A stretch of 64,000 nucleotides of DNA from JBFKQC01 sp041627895 (GCA_041627895.1 JBFKQC010000003.1:1-64000), one strand, 5' to 3'; shown: positions 1-8,093, numbered from the stretch's first letter. The notes: generated by a model not told the origin, from the letters alone. Made by a program: numbers and translations.

Positions 1-1
1 G

Positions 2-859
2 ACCGGCGCCGAGTTCGCCGAATGCGTGACCACGGGGACCGGCGGCGATATCGAGGTCGTCACCCATCCCTCGGGCAGCCTGTTCCCCGGCGCCCAGATC
101 AAGCGCGCGATCCAGACCGGCCAGGTGCCGATCGGCGAGCGGCTGCTTTCGGGCCACCAGAACGAGAACGCGATTTTCGGCTTCGACTCGGTGCCGTTCC
201 TGGCCACGTCGTTCGACGATGCCGAAAAGCTGTGGAAGGCCGCCAAGCCGGCGCTTGAAAAGGTGCTGGCCGAGCAGAACCTGACGCTGCTCTACTCGGT
301 GCCGTGGCCGCCGCAGGGGCTTTACTTCCGCGACGAGGTCACGTCGGTCGCCGACATGAAGGGGATCAAGTTCCGCAGCTACAACAACGCCACCTCGCGG
401 CTTGCCGAGCTTACGGGCATGCTGCCGGTGACCATCGAGGCGGCCGAGATCAGCCAGGCCTTCGCCACCGGCGTGGCCGATTCGATGATCTCGTCGGGCG
501 CCACGGGATATGACCGCAAGGTCTGGGAATCGCTCAACTATTTCTACGAAGTCGACGCCTGGCTGCCGCGCAACTACGTGATGGTGAACTCGGATGTCTG
601 GTCGGGCGTGTCGGACGCGAACAAGAACGTGATCCAGGCCTGCGCCGGGATCGCGGAATATGCAGGCTTCTGGCGCGCCAAGGAATACACCCAGTTCACG
701 CTGAACGGGCTCAAGGCCGGCGGCATGACGGTGGAACCCGCCAACGACCAGATGAAGGCCGAGTTGCAGGAAATCGGCGCCACGATGACCGCCGAATGGC
801 TGTCCGAGGCCGGCGCCGACGGCCAGGCTATCGTCGACGCCTTCAAGGCGATGCAGTGA
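2..859 (+). CDS. dctP: TRAP transporter substrate-binding protein DctP (5' partial)
   Basis: Periplasmic solute receptor of a tripartite ATP-independent (TRAP) transporter; it captures the substrate and hands it to the DctQ/DctM membrane pair. The reading frame is open from the window edge, so signal peptide and N-terminus are missing; 285 residues are visible. Family signs are the stretch FPGAQIKRAIQTGQV, followed by NAIFGFDSVPFL and the typical region LYFRDEVTSVADMKGIKFR, where the conserved Arg that contacts substrate carboxylates sits. The dctQ and dctM genes follow at 1726 and 2257, separated from dctP by a methyltransferase gene. Downstream pxp genes suggest 5-oxoproline or a related acid as substrate, but that is inference from context; the receptor itself does not reveal the ligand. 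Confidence 0.9.
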   Translation, partial: TGAEFAECVTTGTGGDIEVVTHPSGSLFPGAQIKRAIQTGQVPIGERLLSGHQNENAIFGFDSVPFLATSFDDAEKLWKAAKPALEKVLAEQNLTLLYSVPWPPQGLYFRDEVTSVADMKGIKFRSYNNATSRLAELTGMLPVTIEAAEISQAFATGVADSMISSGATGYDRKVWESLNYFYEVDAWLPRNYVMVNSDVWSGVSDANKNVIQACAGIAEYAGFWRAKEYTQFTLNGLKAGGMTVEPANDQMKAELQEIGATMTAEWLSEAGADGQAIVDAFKAMQ

Positions 860-919
860 CCAGGGTCCGCGGGCGCCGAACAGGTGCCCGCGGCCACCCG
901 GCGGGCCAGGGGGCGGACC

Positions 920-1729
920 ATGCCATTCGAGACTTTCCGCGAGAAGGAGCGTGACGGCTGGGGCGCCAAGGCCGAGATCTACGGCGATCACACGGCCCGC
1001 ATCACCACCCAGTCGATCCCGGCGCTGCTGGGCGCGGTGCGCACCCGGGTCGGAACGAAGCTTTTGGACATCTGCTGCGGGCCGGGCTTTGCGGCTGGCG
1101 CGGCGGACGCCATCGGGGCCGAGGCCGAGGGCGTCGATTTCGCGCCCGACATGGTGCGTGTGGCCGCGGAGACCTTCCCGCGCTGCCGGTTCTTCGAGGG
1201 CGACGCACAGGCCCTGCCGGTGCCGGACGCCAGCTATGACGCGGCGGTCTGCCCGTTCGGCGTCTTCCACTTCACCGAGCCGCCGCGCGCCTTCGCCGAG
1301 GCGGCTCGCATCCTGCGGCCCGGCGGGCGCTATGCCTTCAGCCAGTGGTGCGCGCCCGCCGAGTCGCCGCTCTTCGCGCTGGTCATGGGCACGATCGCAA
1401 GGCACGCCGACATGAGCCGGGTCGACCCGGCGCCCGACGCCTTTGTCTATTCCGACCGCGAGCGATGCCGCACCGCCATGGCCGAGGCCGGGTTCGACGA
1501 TGTCGAGATCGCGGACGTGCCCAACGTCTACCACGCGCCGCAGGGCGATTTCCTGGACGATTTCATGAAACTCAGCGTGCGCACGCCGCTGATCCTGGAT
1601 CTGCAGACGCCCGAGACCGTGGCCGCGATCCGCGACGAGGTCGCGGCCAGGGCGCGGGAATTCGCCACCGGCGACGGTTTCGCCGTTCCGGTTCCGTCCA
1701 TCGTCGTCTCGGGGGTCGTTCCAGCATGA
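920..1729 (+). CDS. SAM-dependent methyltransferase (class I) inside the TRAP operon
   Basis: Class I Rossmann methyltransferase of the UbiE/Methyltransf_11 type, 269 residues from the ATG at 920. Motif I reads LLDICCGPGF near residue 45, with the acidic SAM-ribose residue in EGVDFAP, then motif post-I/IV around DAAVCPFGVFHF and the ARILRPGGRYAFSQW stretch. A GTG at 884 is in frame but adds a low-complexity Arg-rich leader; the ATG at 920 follows the purine-rich CAGGGGGCGG and fits the family better. Its stop overlaps the dctQ start by four bases (ATGA at 1726), so the two are probably translationally coupled. Such a gene is not a normal part of TRAP operons; its substrate cannot be told from sequence. 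Confidence 0.88.
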   Translation: MPFETFREKERDGWGAKAEIYGDHTARITTQSIPALLGAVRTRVGTKLLDICCGPGFAAGAADAIGAEAEGVDFAPDMVRVAAETFPRCRFFEGDAQALPVPDASYDAAVCPFGVFHFTEPPRAFAEAARILRPGGRYAFSQWCAPAESPLFALVMGTIARHADMSRVDPAPDAFVYSDRERCRTAMAEAGFDDVEIADVPNVYHAPQGDFLDDFMKLSVRTPLILDLQTPETVAAIRDEVAARAREFATGDGFAVPVPSIVVSGVVPA

Positions 1730-2250
1730 CGTTCCTGCGCCGCGCGCTCGACGCGCTCTATCTCGGCGCCGGCATCCTCGCCGCGCTTTGCCTGATCGCG
1801 ATCCTGGTGCTGATCGTGCTGCAGATGCTGGCGCGCTGGACCGGCGAGGTGGCGCCGGGCATCCCGGAATATGCCGGCTATTTCATGGCCGCCGCGTCGT
1901 TCCTGGCCTTCGCCAACGCGCTGAACCGGGGCAGCCATATCCGGGTGTCGATCCTGCTGAACGCGGTCGGCGCAAAGGCCCGCCGGATCATGGAAATCTG
2001 GTGCTTTGGCATCGGCGCGGCGATTGCCTGGTACTTCGTCTATTACGCGCAGAAATTCGTCTACTGGTCGTGGAAGTTCAACGACATCAGCCAGGGCCAG
2101 GACCGGACGGCGCTGTGGATACCGCAATCCTTCGTCCTGCTCGGCGCGCTGATCCTCGCCATCGCGCTGACCGACCACCTGATCCACCTCTTCGTCTCGG
2201 GCGACCACCGCATCAAGCGCGACCTGGTCGACCAGAGCTTCGGGGAGTAG
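1726..2250 (+). CDS. dctQ: TRAP transporter small permease DctQ
   Basis: Small membrane subunit of the TRAP transporter, 174 residues with four predicted transmembrane helices (about residues 12-32, 48-66, 88-108 and 132-152), the standard DctQ topology. It pairs with DctM to form the Na+-driven membrane unit. The start is the ATG that overlaps the TGA of the preceding methyltransferase gene (ATGA), and dctM begins seven bases after its stop, so the three genes form one transcription unit. The aromatic-rich segment around YFVYYAQKFVYWSW lies before the last helix. Family assignment is firm from topology and neighbours; no ligand information is carried here. Confidence 0.9.
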   Translation: MTFLRRALDALYLGAGILAALCLIAILVLIVLQMLARWTGEVAPGIPEYAGYFMAAASFLAFANALNRGSHIRVSILLNAVGAKARRIMEIWCFGIGAAIAWYFVYYAQKFVYWSWKFNDISQGQDRTALWIPQSFVLLGALILAIALTDHLIHLFVSGDHRIKRDLVDQSFGE

Positions 2251-2256
2251 GCCGCG

Positions 2257-3570
2257 ATGGAAGACCTTTCGATCATCATCCTGTTCCTGTTCGTGCTGTT
2301 CCTGCTTCTGGGCACCGGCGTCTGGGTCGGCCTGGCGCTGATGGGCGTGGCCTGGGTGGGGATGGAGCTGTTCACCTCGCGGCCCGTGGGCGACGTGATG
2401 CTGACGACCGTGTGGTCGGCCTCGTCGAGCTGGACGCTGACCGCGCTGCCGCTGTTCATCTGGATGGGCGAGATCCTGTATCGCACGCGGCTTTCCGAGG
2501 ACATGTTCAAGGGGCTTTCCCCCTGGATGGCCGGGCTGCCGGGCGGGCTGGTGCATACCAACATCGTCGGCTGCACGGTCTTTGCCGCCGTCAGCGGGTC
2601 CAGCGCCGCGACGCTGACCACGGTCGGCAAGATGTCGATCCCCGAGCTGCGCAAGCGTCAGTACCCGGAACGCATGATCATCGGCACGCTGGCCGGCGCG
2701 GCGACGCTGGGGCTGATGATCCCGCCCTCGCTGACGCTGATCGTCTACGGCGTGACGATCAACGAGAGCATATCCAAGCTGTTCTTCGCCGGCATCGTGC
2801 CGGGGCTGGTGCTGGCGGCGATGTTCATGGCCTACGTCGCGGTCATGTCGAAGGTCTCGTCGCGCTGGAACCCGGCCGCGGAACCGTCGAAGAGCTTTGC
2901 CGAAAGGGTGCGCAACTCGCGCTTCCTTATCCCGGTGATCTGCCTGATCCTCGTCGTCATCGGCTCGATGTATCTCGGCTATGCGACGGCGACCGAGGCG
3001 GCGGCCTTCGGCGTGATCGGCGGGCTGATCCTGGCCGCCAGCCAGGGCTCGCTTTCGTGGAAGACGTTCACCGAATCGCTGATGGGCGCCACCCGCACCA
3101 GCGCGATGATCGCGCTGATCCTCGCCGGCGCGGCGTTCCTGTCCTTGTCGATGGGCTTTACCGGCCTGCCGCGCGGGCTCGCCGACCTGATCGCGAAGAT
3201 GGAGCTTTCGCGGTTCGAACTGCTGATGGTGCTTCTGGTGTTCTACATCATCCTCGGCATGTTCCTCGACGGCATTTCCAGCGTCGTGCTGACCATGGCG
3301 GTGGTCGAACCGATGGTGCGCGAGGCCGGCATCGACCTGATCTGGTTCGGCATCTTCATCGTGGTGGTGGTCGAGATGGCGCAGATCACGCCGCCGATCG
3401 GTTTCAACCTGTTCGTGCTGCAGGGCATGACCGGGCACGAGATGGGGTTCATCGCGCGCGCCGGGTTCCCGATGTTCCTGATCATGGTGCTGATGGTCTT
3501 CGTGCTGATCGCGTTTCCGGAGCTCGCAACCTGGCTGCCCGAGAACATCCGCAAGGGACCGGGCGGCTAG
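2257..3570 (+). CDS. dctM: TRAP transporter large permease DctM
   Basis: Large permease of the TRAP transporter, 437 residues with about 12 hydrophobic segments, the usual length. Family signatures are visible: the GCTVFAAVSGSSAATLTTVG segment in the first half, the loop MIPPSLTLIVYG, and GMFLDGISSVVLTMAVVEP plus AQITPPIGFNLFVLQ in the second half. These correspond to the two pseudo-symmetric halves that bind sodium and substrate. It follows dctQ after six bases. A 24-base near-perfect hairpin (3598-3621) lies between its stop and the next gene, which may trim expression of the downstream metabolic genes relative to the transporter. Confidence 0.95.
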   Translation: MEDLSIIILFLFVLFLLLGTGVWVGLALMGVAWVGMELFTSRPVGDVMLTTVWSASSSWTLTALPLFIWMGEILYRTRLSEDMFKGLSPWMAGLPGGLVHTNIVGCTVFAAVSGSSAATLTTVGKMSIPELRKRQYPERMIIGTLAGAATLGLMIPPSLTLIVYGVTINESISKLFFAGIVPGLVLAAMFMAYVAVMSKVSSRWNPAAEPSKSFAERVRNSRFLIPVICLILVVIGSMYLGYATATEAAAFGVIGGLILAASQGSLSWKTFTESLMGATRTSAMIALILAGAAFLSLSMGFTGLPRGLADLIAKMELSRFELLMVLLVFYIILGMFLDGISSVVLTMAVVEPMVREAGIDLIWFGIFIVVVVEMAQITPPIGFNLFVLQGMTGHEMGFIARAGFPMFLIMVLMVFVLIAFPELATWLPENIRKGPGG

Positions 3571-3597
3571 GGGTGCAACGCGTCCCGATACTCCTTG

Positions 3598-3621
3598 CCA
3601 GGGGCTTTCGAAAGCCCTTGG
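3598..3621 (+). terminator. Intercistronic hairpin between dctM and the BASS-type gene
   Basis: A ten-base-pair stem (CCAGGGGCTT with AAGCCCTTGG, one G-T wobble) closes on a TCGA tetraloop 28 bases after the dctM stop. There is no T-run, so it is more likely a processing or mRNA-stabilising hairpin, or a weak attenuator, than a full terminator. Confidence 0.5.
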
Positions 3622-3629
3622 CCCGCTAG

Positions 3630-4559
3630 ATGCACGCGCTGCGCCTGGCGGCCCGGCACGGGCGCCTCCTGCTGGTCGCGGGGCTTCTGGCGGGCTTCGC
3701 CGCACCGGGACTGGCCCAGGCGATGAAGCCCGCGCTGCCGGCGATGGTGGCGTTTCTGGTCTTCGTCTCGGCCCTGCGCATCGGGCTGCGCGCCGCGCTC
3801 GGCCGGCTCGGCGAGGCGCGGGACAGCCTGTGGCTCGTGCTTCTGTACCAGCTTGGCCTGCCGCTTCTCGTCCTCGCCACCCTCGCCGTGCTGGCCCCTG
3901 CCGGCGCGACCGGCACCGCCGCCGCGCTCGCCGTGGCGCTTGCACTCGCCGCGCCCTCGATCTCGGGCGGGGCGGCCTTTACCGTGATGCTCGGCCACGA
4001 TCCGGCCCCGGCGATGCGCCTTCTGGTTCTCGGCACCCTGCTGCTGCCGCTGACGATCCTGCCGGTCTTCTGGCTGCTTCCCGCGCTCGAGGGCCTGGAC
4101 GAGGTGCTGTTCGCCGCGCTCCGCCTCTCGGCGGTGATCGCGCTCGCCACCGGCGCGGCCTTCGCGCTGCGCCGCCGGTTCTTTCCTGCGCCGCAGCCCG
4201 GGACGGTGGCTGCGCTCGACGGCCTTTCGGCGATCACGCTGGCGGTGATCGTCGTCGGGCTGATGTCGGCCGTGGGTCCGGCGCTGCGCACCGATCCCGG
4301 CGCGCTGGCCCGCTGGCTCGGCCTCGCCGTCGCGCTGAATTTCGGCATGCAGGCCGCCGCCTTCGCCAGCCTCCGCGCGCTCGGTCGCGGCGACATCGCG
4401 GTGCCCGCGGCGGTCGTTGCCGGCAACCGCAACATCGCGCTGTTCCTCGTTGCGCTTCCCGCGGAGATCACCGAGTCTGTGCTGATCTTCATCGGCTGCT
4501 ACCAGGTGCCGATGTATCTGACGCCGATCCTGATGCAGAGGCTCTATGGCCGCCCCTGA
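3630..4559 (+). CDS. Bile acid:sodium symporter (BASS/SBF)-like membrane protein
   Basis: Polytopic membrane protein, 309 residues, about nine to ten hydrophobic helices. The sequence VAGNRNIALFLVALP near residue 270 resembles the GNRN motif of the SBF/BASS and ACR3 families, which move organic anions with sodium. The first helix could be read as a signal anchor. The gene lies between dctM and pxpB and overlaps pxpB by 14 bases, so it is probably in the same operon; a second route for the same substrate or product efflux are both possible. The ATG at 3630 directly follows an in-frame TAG and has only a weak ribosome-binding site. Family call is moderate; substrate unknown. Confidence 0.65.
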   Translation: MHALRLAARHGRLLLVAGLLAGFAAPGLAQAMKPALPAMVAFLVFVSALRIGLRAALGRLGEARDSLWLVLLYQLGLPLLVLATLAVLAPAGATGTAAALAVALALAAPSISGGAAFTVMLGHDPAPAMRLLVLGTLLLPLTILPVFWLLPALEGLDEVLFAALRLSAVIALATGAAFALRRRFFPAPQPGTVAALDGLSAITLAVIVVGLMSAVGPALRTDPGALARWLGLAVALNFGMQAAAFASLRALGRGDIAVPAAVVAGNRNIALFLVALPAEITESVLIFIGCYQVPMYLTPILMQRLYGRP

Positions 4560-5292
4560 CGCATTCCCGGCGATCCGCGACGTCGGCCTCTGCGCCAAGC
4601 TCGTGACCTTCGCCGACCGGATGAGCGAGCCCGCCAACCGCGCCGCCCTGGCCTTTCGCGCGGCGCTGGAGGCCGGGCAGATGGCGGGCGTCGCGGAAAC
4701 CGCGACCTCGCTCACCTCGGTCTTCGTGCGCTACGACCCGCTGGCGCTGGAGGCGGACGCGCTGGCCGGGCGGCTGCAGGCGCTGCTGGATCGCGAGGAC
4801 TGGTTCGCCGCCCCCCTGCCCGCGGGCCGCAGGCTTTGGCGCATTCCGGTCGTGCTCGGCGGCGAGCACGGGCCGCAGCTGGCCGAGGCGGCAGAGGCCG
4901 CCGGGCTCGACGAGCACGCCGCACGGCAGGCGATCGCCGACGCCCGGGTCCGGGTCCTGACCATCGGCTTCGCACCGGGCCAGCCCTACATGGGCGAACT
5001 GTCCGAGGCCTGGAACATCCCGCGCATGAGCCGGCTGAACCCGCAGGTCCCGGGCGGCGCGCTGGTGGTCGCGATCCGGCAACTGATCATTTTCGCCGGA
5101 CCGGCGCCGACCGGATGGCGCCATGTCGGCCAGACCGCGTTCCGCTGCTTCCGGCCCCGTGCCGCGCAGCCTTTCGCCCTGGCCCCGGGCGACGAGGTGA
5201 CGTTTCGCGAGGTCGCCCCGCAGGACCTGAGGCGCATTGCCGCCGGCGATCAGACCGGCGACGGCGGCGCCACCTGCGAGGTGCTGGCGTGA
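4546..5292 (+). CDS. pxpB: 5-oxoprolinase subunit PxpB (KipI/allophanate hydrolase subunit 1 family)
   Basis: Part of the ATP-dependent prokaryotic 5-oxoprolinase PxpABC, which opens 5-oxoproline (pyroglutamate) to glutamate. The 248-residue protein carries the CT_C_D signature: the N-terminal ferredoxin-like part with TSVFVRYDPLAL, then GFAPGQPYMGELSE and the LNPQVPGGALVVA segment typical of PxpB. Length is as expected. It overlaps the preceding carrier gene by 14 bases and its stop overlaps the pxpC GTG start by four bases, indicating coupled translation. The older names KipI or urea amidolyase-related reflect the same family; the adjacent pxpC and pxpA make the oxoprolinase reading by far the most likely. 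Confidence 0.9.
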   Translation: MAAPDAFPAIRDVGLCAKLVTFADRMSEPANRAALAFRAALEAGQMAGVAETATSLTSVFVRYDPLALEADALAGRLQALLDREDWFAAPLPAGRRLWRIPVVLGGEHGPQLAEAAEAAGLDEHAARQAIADARVRVLTIGFAPGQPYMGELSEAWNIPRMSRLNPQVPGGALVVAIRQLIIFAGPAPTGWRHVGQTAFRCFRPRAAQPFALAPGDEVTFREVAPQDLRRIAAGDQTGDGGATCEVLA

Positions 5293-6302
5293 CCCGGGCG
5301 CTGAAAGTCCTCAAGGCCGGTCCCGGCCTGACGGTGCAGGACCGCGGCCGGCCGGGTTTCCTCGACGAGGGCCTGTCGCAGGGCGGCGCCGCCGACCGGC
5401 TTGCGCTGGCCGAGGGCGCGGCGATCCTCGGCCAGGGCCCGGACTGTGCGGCGCTGGAATTCGCGGGCCTCGGCGGTACGTTCGAGGCGGATGCCGACCT
5501 GCGCATCGCCCTGACCGGCGCGCCGATGCCGGCGGCCGTCGACGGCGCCGCCGTGCCATGGAACGCCAGCCACCTTCTGCCCCGCGGCGCCCGCCTGACC
5601 CTCGTCGCCGCCACGCGGGGCAGCTACGCCTACCTCCACATCGGCGGCGGCATCGCCACCGAGCCGGTGCTCGGCTCGCGCTCGGCGCATCTCGTGGCCG
5701 GGATCGGCGCGGCGCTGGCCGATGGCGCCTCGCTGCCGCTCGGCGACGACCCCGGCACGGCGACCGGCCTGGCACTCGACCCCGGGGACCGTTTCGGCGG
5801 CGGCACGCTGCGCGTGGTCGAAAGCGTCCAGACAGGCCGCTTCACCCCGGCCGAGCGCGCCCGGCTCGAGGCGACCGCCTTCACCCGCAACCCGCGCTCG
5901 AACCGCATGGGGGTGCGGGTTGCCTTCGACGGCGCACCGTTCGCCGCCGCCGACCAGCACACCGTGCTGAGCGAGATGGTCGTACCCGGCGACATCCAGA
6001 TCGCCGGCGACGGCACGCCCTTCATCCTGCTCTACGAACACCAGACCACCGGCGGCTATCCCCGGATCGCCACGGTGATCCCGGCCGACCTGCCGCGCGC
6101 CGCGCAGACCCGCCCGGGCGACCCGATCCGGTTCCGTTTCGTCCCGCGCGACGAGGCAATCATGGCCGAGGCCGCGATGGCCCGCCTGATCGCCGATCTG
6201 CGGCGCGCGGTGCGCCCGCTGCTGCGCGACCCGCATGACATCGCCGATCTGCTGTCCTATCAACTGATCGGCGGCGCCATCACCGGGGAGGAAGAGACAT
6301 GA
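5289..6302 (+). CDS. pxpC: 5-oxoprolinase subunit PxpC (KipA/allophanate hydrolase subunit 2 family)
   Basis: Partner of PxpB in the 5-oxoprolinase complex; 337 residues starting at a GTG whose TGA overlap with pxpB (GTGA) fixes the start. The family hallmark GPGLTVQDRGRPGF appears at residues 10-24, followed by LEFAGLGGTF, HIGGGIA, FTRNPRSNRMGVR and EHQTTGGYPRIATVI, all characteristic CT_A_B-domain blocks. The 3' end overlaps the pxpA start by four bases. Length and motif order match intact homologues, so the protein should be functional. Confidence 0.92.
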   Translation: MTRALKVLKAGPGLTVQDRGRPGFLDEGLSQGGAADRLALAEGAAILGQGPDCAALEFAGLGGTFEADADLRIALTGAPMPAAVDGAAVPWNASHLLPRGARLTLVAATRGSYAYLHIGGGIATEPVLGSRSAHLVAGIGAALADGASLPLGDDPGTATGLALDPGDRFGGGTLRVVESVQTGRFTPAERARLEATAFTRNPRSNRMGVRVAFDGAPFAAADQHTVLSEMVVPGDIQIAGDGTPFILLYEHQTTGGYPRIATVIPADLPRAAQTRPGDPIRFRFVPRDEAIMAEAAMARLIADLRRAVRPLLRDPHDIADLLSYQLIGGAITGEEET

Positions 6303-7060
6303 GCCTGACCGTCGACCTGAACGCCGACATGGGCGAAAGCTTCGGCCCCTGGCCGATGGGCAACGACGCGAGCCTTCTGGGGATCGTCACCTCGGCGAAC
6401 ATCGCCTGCGGCTTTCACGCCGGCGACGCCGACACGATGGCGCAGACCATGCGGACCGCGGTCGAGAACGGCGTCGGCATCGGCGCGCATCCGGGATTCC
6501 TCGACCTGCAGGGCTTCGGCCGCCGCCGGATGCAGGTGCCCCACGCCACGCTTGCGAACTGGGTCAAGTACCAGCTCGGCGCGGCGCAGGCGATGGCTAG
6601 GGCCGCGGGCGGCCAGGTCCGGCACCTCAAGCTGCACGGCGCCTTGTCGAACATGTGCAGCGAAGACGCGGCGATGACGCGCGCCTGCTACGAGGCGGCG
6701 CTCGAGGTCGACCCCGATATCCGCCTGATGGTGCTGGCGGCGACGGTGATGGAGGATGTGGCCCGCGACCTCGGCGCGCACTACGCCGCCGAGATTTTTG
6801 CCGACCGCGCCTATAACGACGACGCCACGCTGGTCGACCGCTCGCAGCCGGGTGCGATGATCCACGAGCCCGGCGAGGCCGCGGACCGCATCGCGCGGAT
6901 GGTCCGGGCCGGCGCGATCATCACCACGAGCGGCAGGCAAATCGAGACGCGGATCGACACGATCTGCGTGCACGGCGACAACGCCGCCGCGGTGGCGCTG
7001 GCCCGCGCCGTGCGCGAGGGGCTCGAGGCCGAGGGCATCGCGGTCGCGCGATTCGCCTGA
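6299..7060 (+). CDS. pxpA: 5-oxoprolinase subunit PxpA (LamB/YcsF family)
   Basis: Third subunit of PxpABC, a TIM-barrel-like LamB/YcsF protein of 253 residues. It begins with the family signature VDLNADMGESFG and continues with SANIACGFHAGDA, GAHPGFLDLQGFGRR and RHLKLHGAL, the conserved acidic and histidine residues expected for substrate activation. It starts in a four-base overlap with pxpC and is the last gene of the operon. With the TRAP genes upstream, the operon would import 5-oxoproline and yield glutamate. About 0.5 kb with no confident gene follows. Confidence 0.93.
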   Translation: MSLTVDLNADMGESFGPWPMGNDASLLGIVTSANIACGFHAGDADTMAQTMRTAVENGVGIGAHPGFLDLQGFGRRRMQVPHATLANWVKYQLGAAQAMARAAGGQVRHLKLHGALSNMCSEDAAMTRACYEAALEVDPDIRLMVLAATVMEDVARDLGAHYAAEIFADRAYNDDATLVDRSQPGAMIHEPGEAADRIARMVRAGAIITTSGRQIETRIDTICVHGDNAAAVALARAVREGLEAEGIAVARFA

Positions 7061-7138
7061 CCGGCGCGCGGCGCGGCGCCACACGCGCGACCCGTCCGCG
7101 TTCGCCGGACCGTTCGCGGCGATGCGCCGGTCCCGGTG

Positions 7139-7167
7139 TTCTTCTCGTCGGAAATACGCATGTCCCG
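7139..7167 (-). repeat. Dispersed box repeat, copy A
   Basis: Contains CTCGTCGGAAATACGCATG on the plus strand, nearly identical to copies B (11148-11174) and C (24341-24367). On the minus strand it reads ATGCGTATTTCCGACGAGAAG. It belongs to a two-part repeat whose other half is the hairpin at 7564-7583; here the two halves lie about 400 bases apart, against 55-60 in the other copies. Confidence 0.75.
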
Positions 7168-7563
7168 CCGCGAGCCAACCGCCGCCGTACGGTGGCTTAA
7201 CGAAGTCCTAACGCCGGCCGCGTATAACCTCGCCCCGAAACGTTTCGGCGCGGGGCGATACCCTGCGCGTGCCAGACGCTCCAGCCCCGACGCCCGCACC
7301 GGCCCCGGGGACGGTTCAAGGATCGAACGGGTGCGGGTTCCAGACGCATCCGGAACCGATGGGCATGTCGACCGGCGGCGCCGCCACCTTCCGGCCAACC
7401 AGACCCCGGCAGATCACAGCACCGAGACAGGGGACGACCGGCGCGCCGCGGCACGCCGGTCCCCGGGACCGTCCGCGCACGCCCCCGCGGCGCGGCGACG
7501 CGTTGTCTGGACCGCCAGCCGCGCCCCGGACCGCGTGACGCGTCGCGCCGCGACGCACGGAAC

Positions 7564-7583
7564 AAAGGCGCGCGGTCGCGCAC
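7564..7583 (-). terminator. GC hairpin of repeat copy A, terminator-like on the minus strand
   Basis: GTGCGC and GCGCGC pair across a GACC loop when read on the minus strand and are followed by CTTTG, a weak T-tract. The sequence is homologous to the stronger terminators at 11228-11251 and 24420-24442. It could end minus-strand transcripts coming from the DUF1127 gene (stop at 7881). Confidence 0.5.
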
Positions 7584-7596
7584 TTTATGGCAGGTC

Positions 7597-7872
7597 ATGG
7601 CGACTCCGGTCAGCGGAGGCGTCGGGCGGTACCGCTCGCCCGGCGACGGCCGGGTCGGTTTCGGCGCGATCTTTCCCAGGATGGCGGCGAACGATTTCGA
7701 CCGCTTGGCGGTGGTCGAATGGGAATGCTGGCCAGAGCATCCCGAAGACGGCGCCCGCGAAGGCGCCGAATTCGTTCGCCAGCCCATCATCCGCGTGACC
7801 GAGACCGCGTTCGACGACGTCGCCGCCGGCGGCACCGATCCGGCCGCGAACAGGCGGATCCTGGGGCTGTGA
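7597..7872 (+). CDS. Possible small hypothetical protein (91 aa)
   Basis: A 91-codon frame opening with ATG and rich in GC at third positions, with a non-low-complexity middle (FPRMAANDFDRLAVVEWECWP). It does not resemble a family I know, has no clear ribosome-binding site (CATAAAG-like hairpin sequence lies just upstream), and converges with the DUF1127 gene only nine bases beyond its stop. Acidic and tryptophan-containing composition is more protein-like than the shadows on the other strand, but coding status is uncertain. Confidence 0.3.
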   Translation: MATPVSGGVGRYRSPGDGRVGFGAIFPRMAANDFDRLAVVEWECWPEHPEDGAREGAEFVRQPIIRVTETAFDDVAAGGTDPAANRRILGL

Positions 7873-7880
7873 CGGGCGCG

Positions 7881-8093
7881 TCACGCCTTCCAGAAGGGCT
7901 TGCTCGCCTCGGCGCGGGCTTCGGCCTCGGTTATGCCGATATCGTCGAGAATGTGCTTGCCGGCCTTCCGCAGCTGGCGGCGGGTGCGATAGCGAAGCAC
8001 GCAGTACTGTAAGTAGTTGGCGGGAATCTCGGGCCGGCCCAGTTTCGGCAGGGCGAATTCGGCCTTGGCGTTCAGGAAATTGGCTTGGGTCAT
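7881..8093 (-). CDS. DUF1127-type small protein
   Basis: A 70-residue protein whose C-terminal half carries the DUF1127 arrangement: YRTRRQLRKAGKHILDDIGITEAEARAEASKPFW, that is a basic helix followed by L-x-D-I-G-(I/L)-x-x-x-(E/D)-A and the terminal KPFW. DUF1127 proteins are small alphaproteobacterial proteins, some linked to RNA turnover or phosphate/carbon responses; a precise role cannot be given. The start is the ATG at 8093 with a GGAGGA sequence just upstream on the minus strand. A perfect palindrome at 8150-8165, 57 bases upstream, may control it. Confidence 0.85.
   Translation of the reverse strand: MTQANFLNAKAEFALPKLGRPEIPANYLQYCVLRYRTRRQLRKAGKHILDDIGITEAEARAEASKPFWKA

Larger units (their letters stand above)
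7061..7596. other. Gene-poor interval holding repeat copy A
   Basis: No convincing gene is seen between pxpA and 7597. The interval contains the dispersed box at 7139-7167 and the matching GC-rich hairpin at 7564-7583; the roughly 400 bases between them have no recognisable content. Long frames exist on both strands but have low-complexity Arg/Pro/Ala translations typical of GC-rich non-coding sequence. Confidence 0.6.

Noticed and set aside
1528..3945. An 805-codon minus-strand open frame over the TRAP genes, and similar long antisense frames elsewhere (e.g. 45038-48646, 12222-14681)
   Set aside because: High GC makes antisense frames stay open; translations are low-complexity (Arg, Ala, Gly, His-rich, repeated RDRR/ADH patterns) and the plus or opposite strand carries recognised protein families.
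4546..6302. Reading pxpB/pxpC as KipI/KipA kinase inhibitors or urea amidolyase subunits
   Set aside because: The same family names apply, but the immediate pxpA (LamB/YcsF) partner and absence of urea or sporulation genes favour 5-oxoprolinase.
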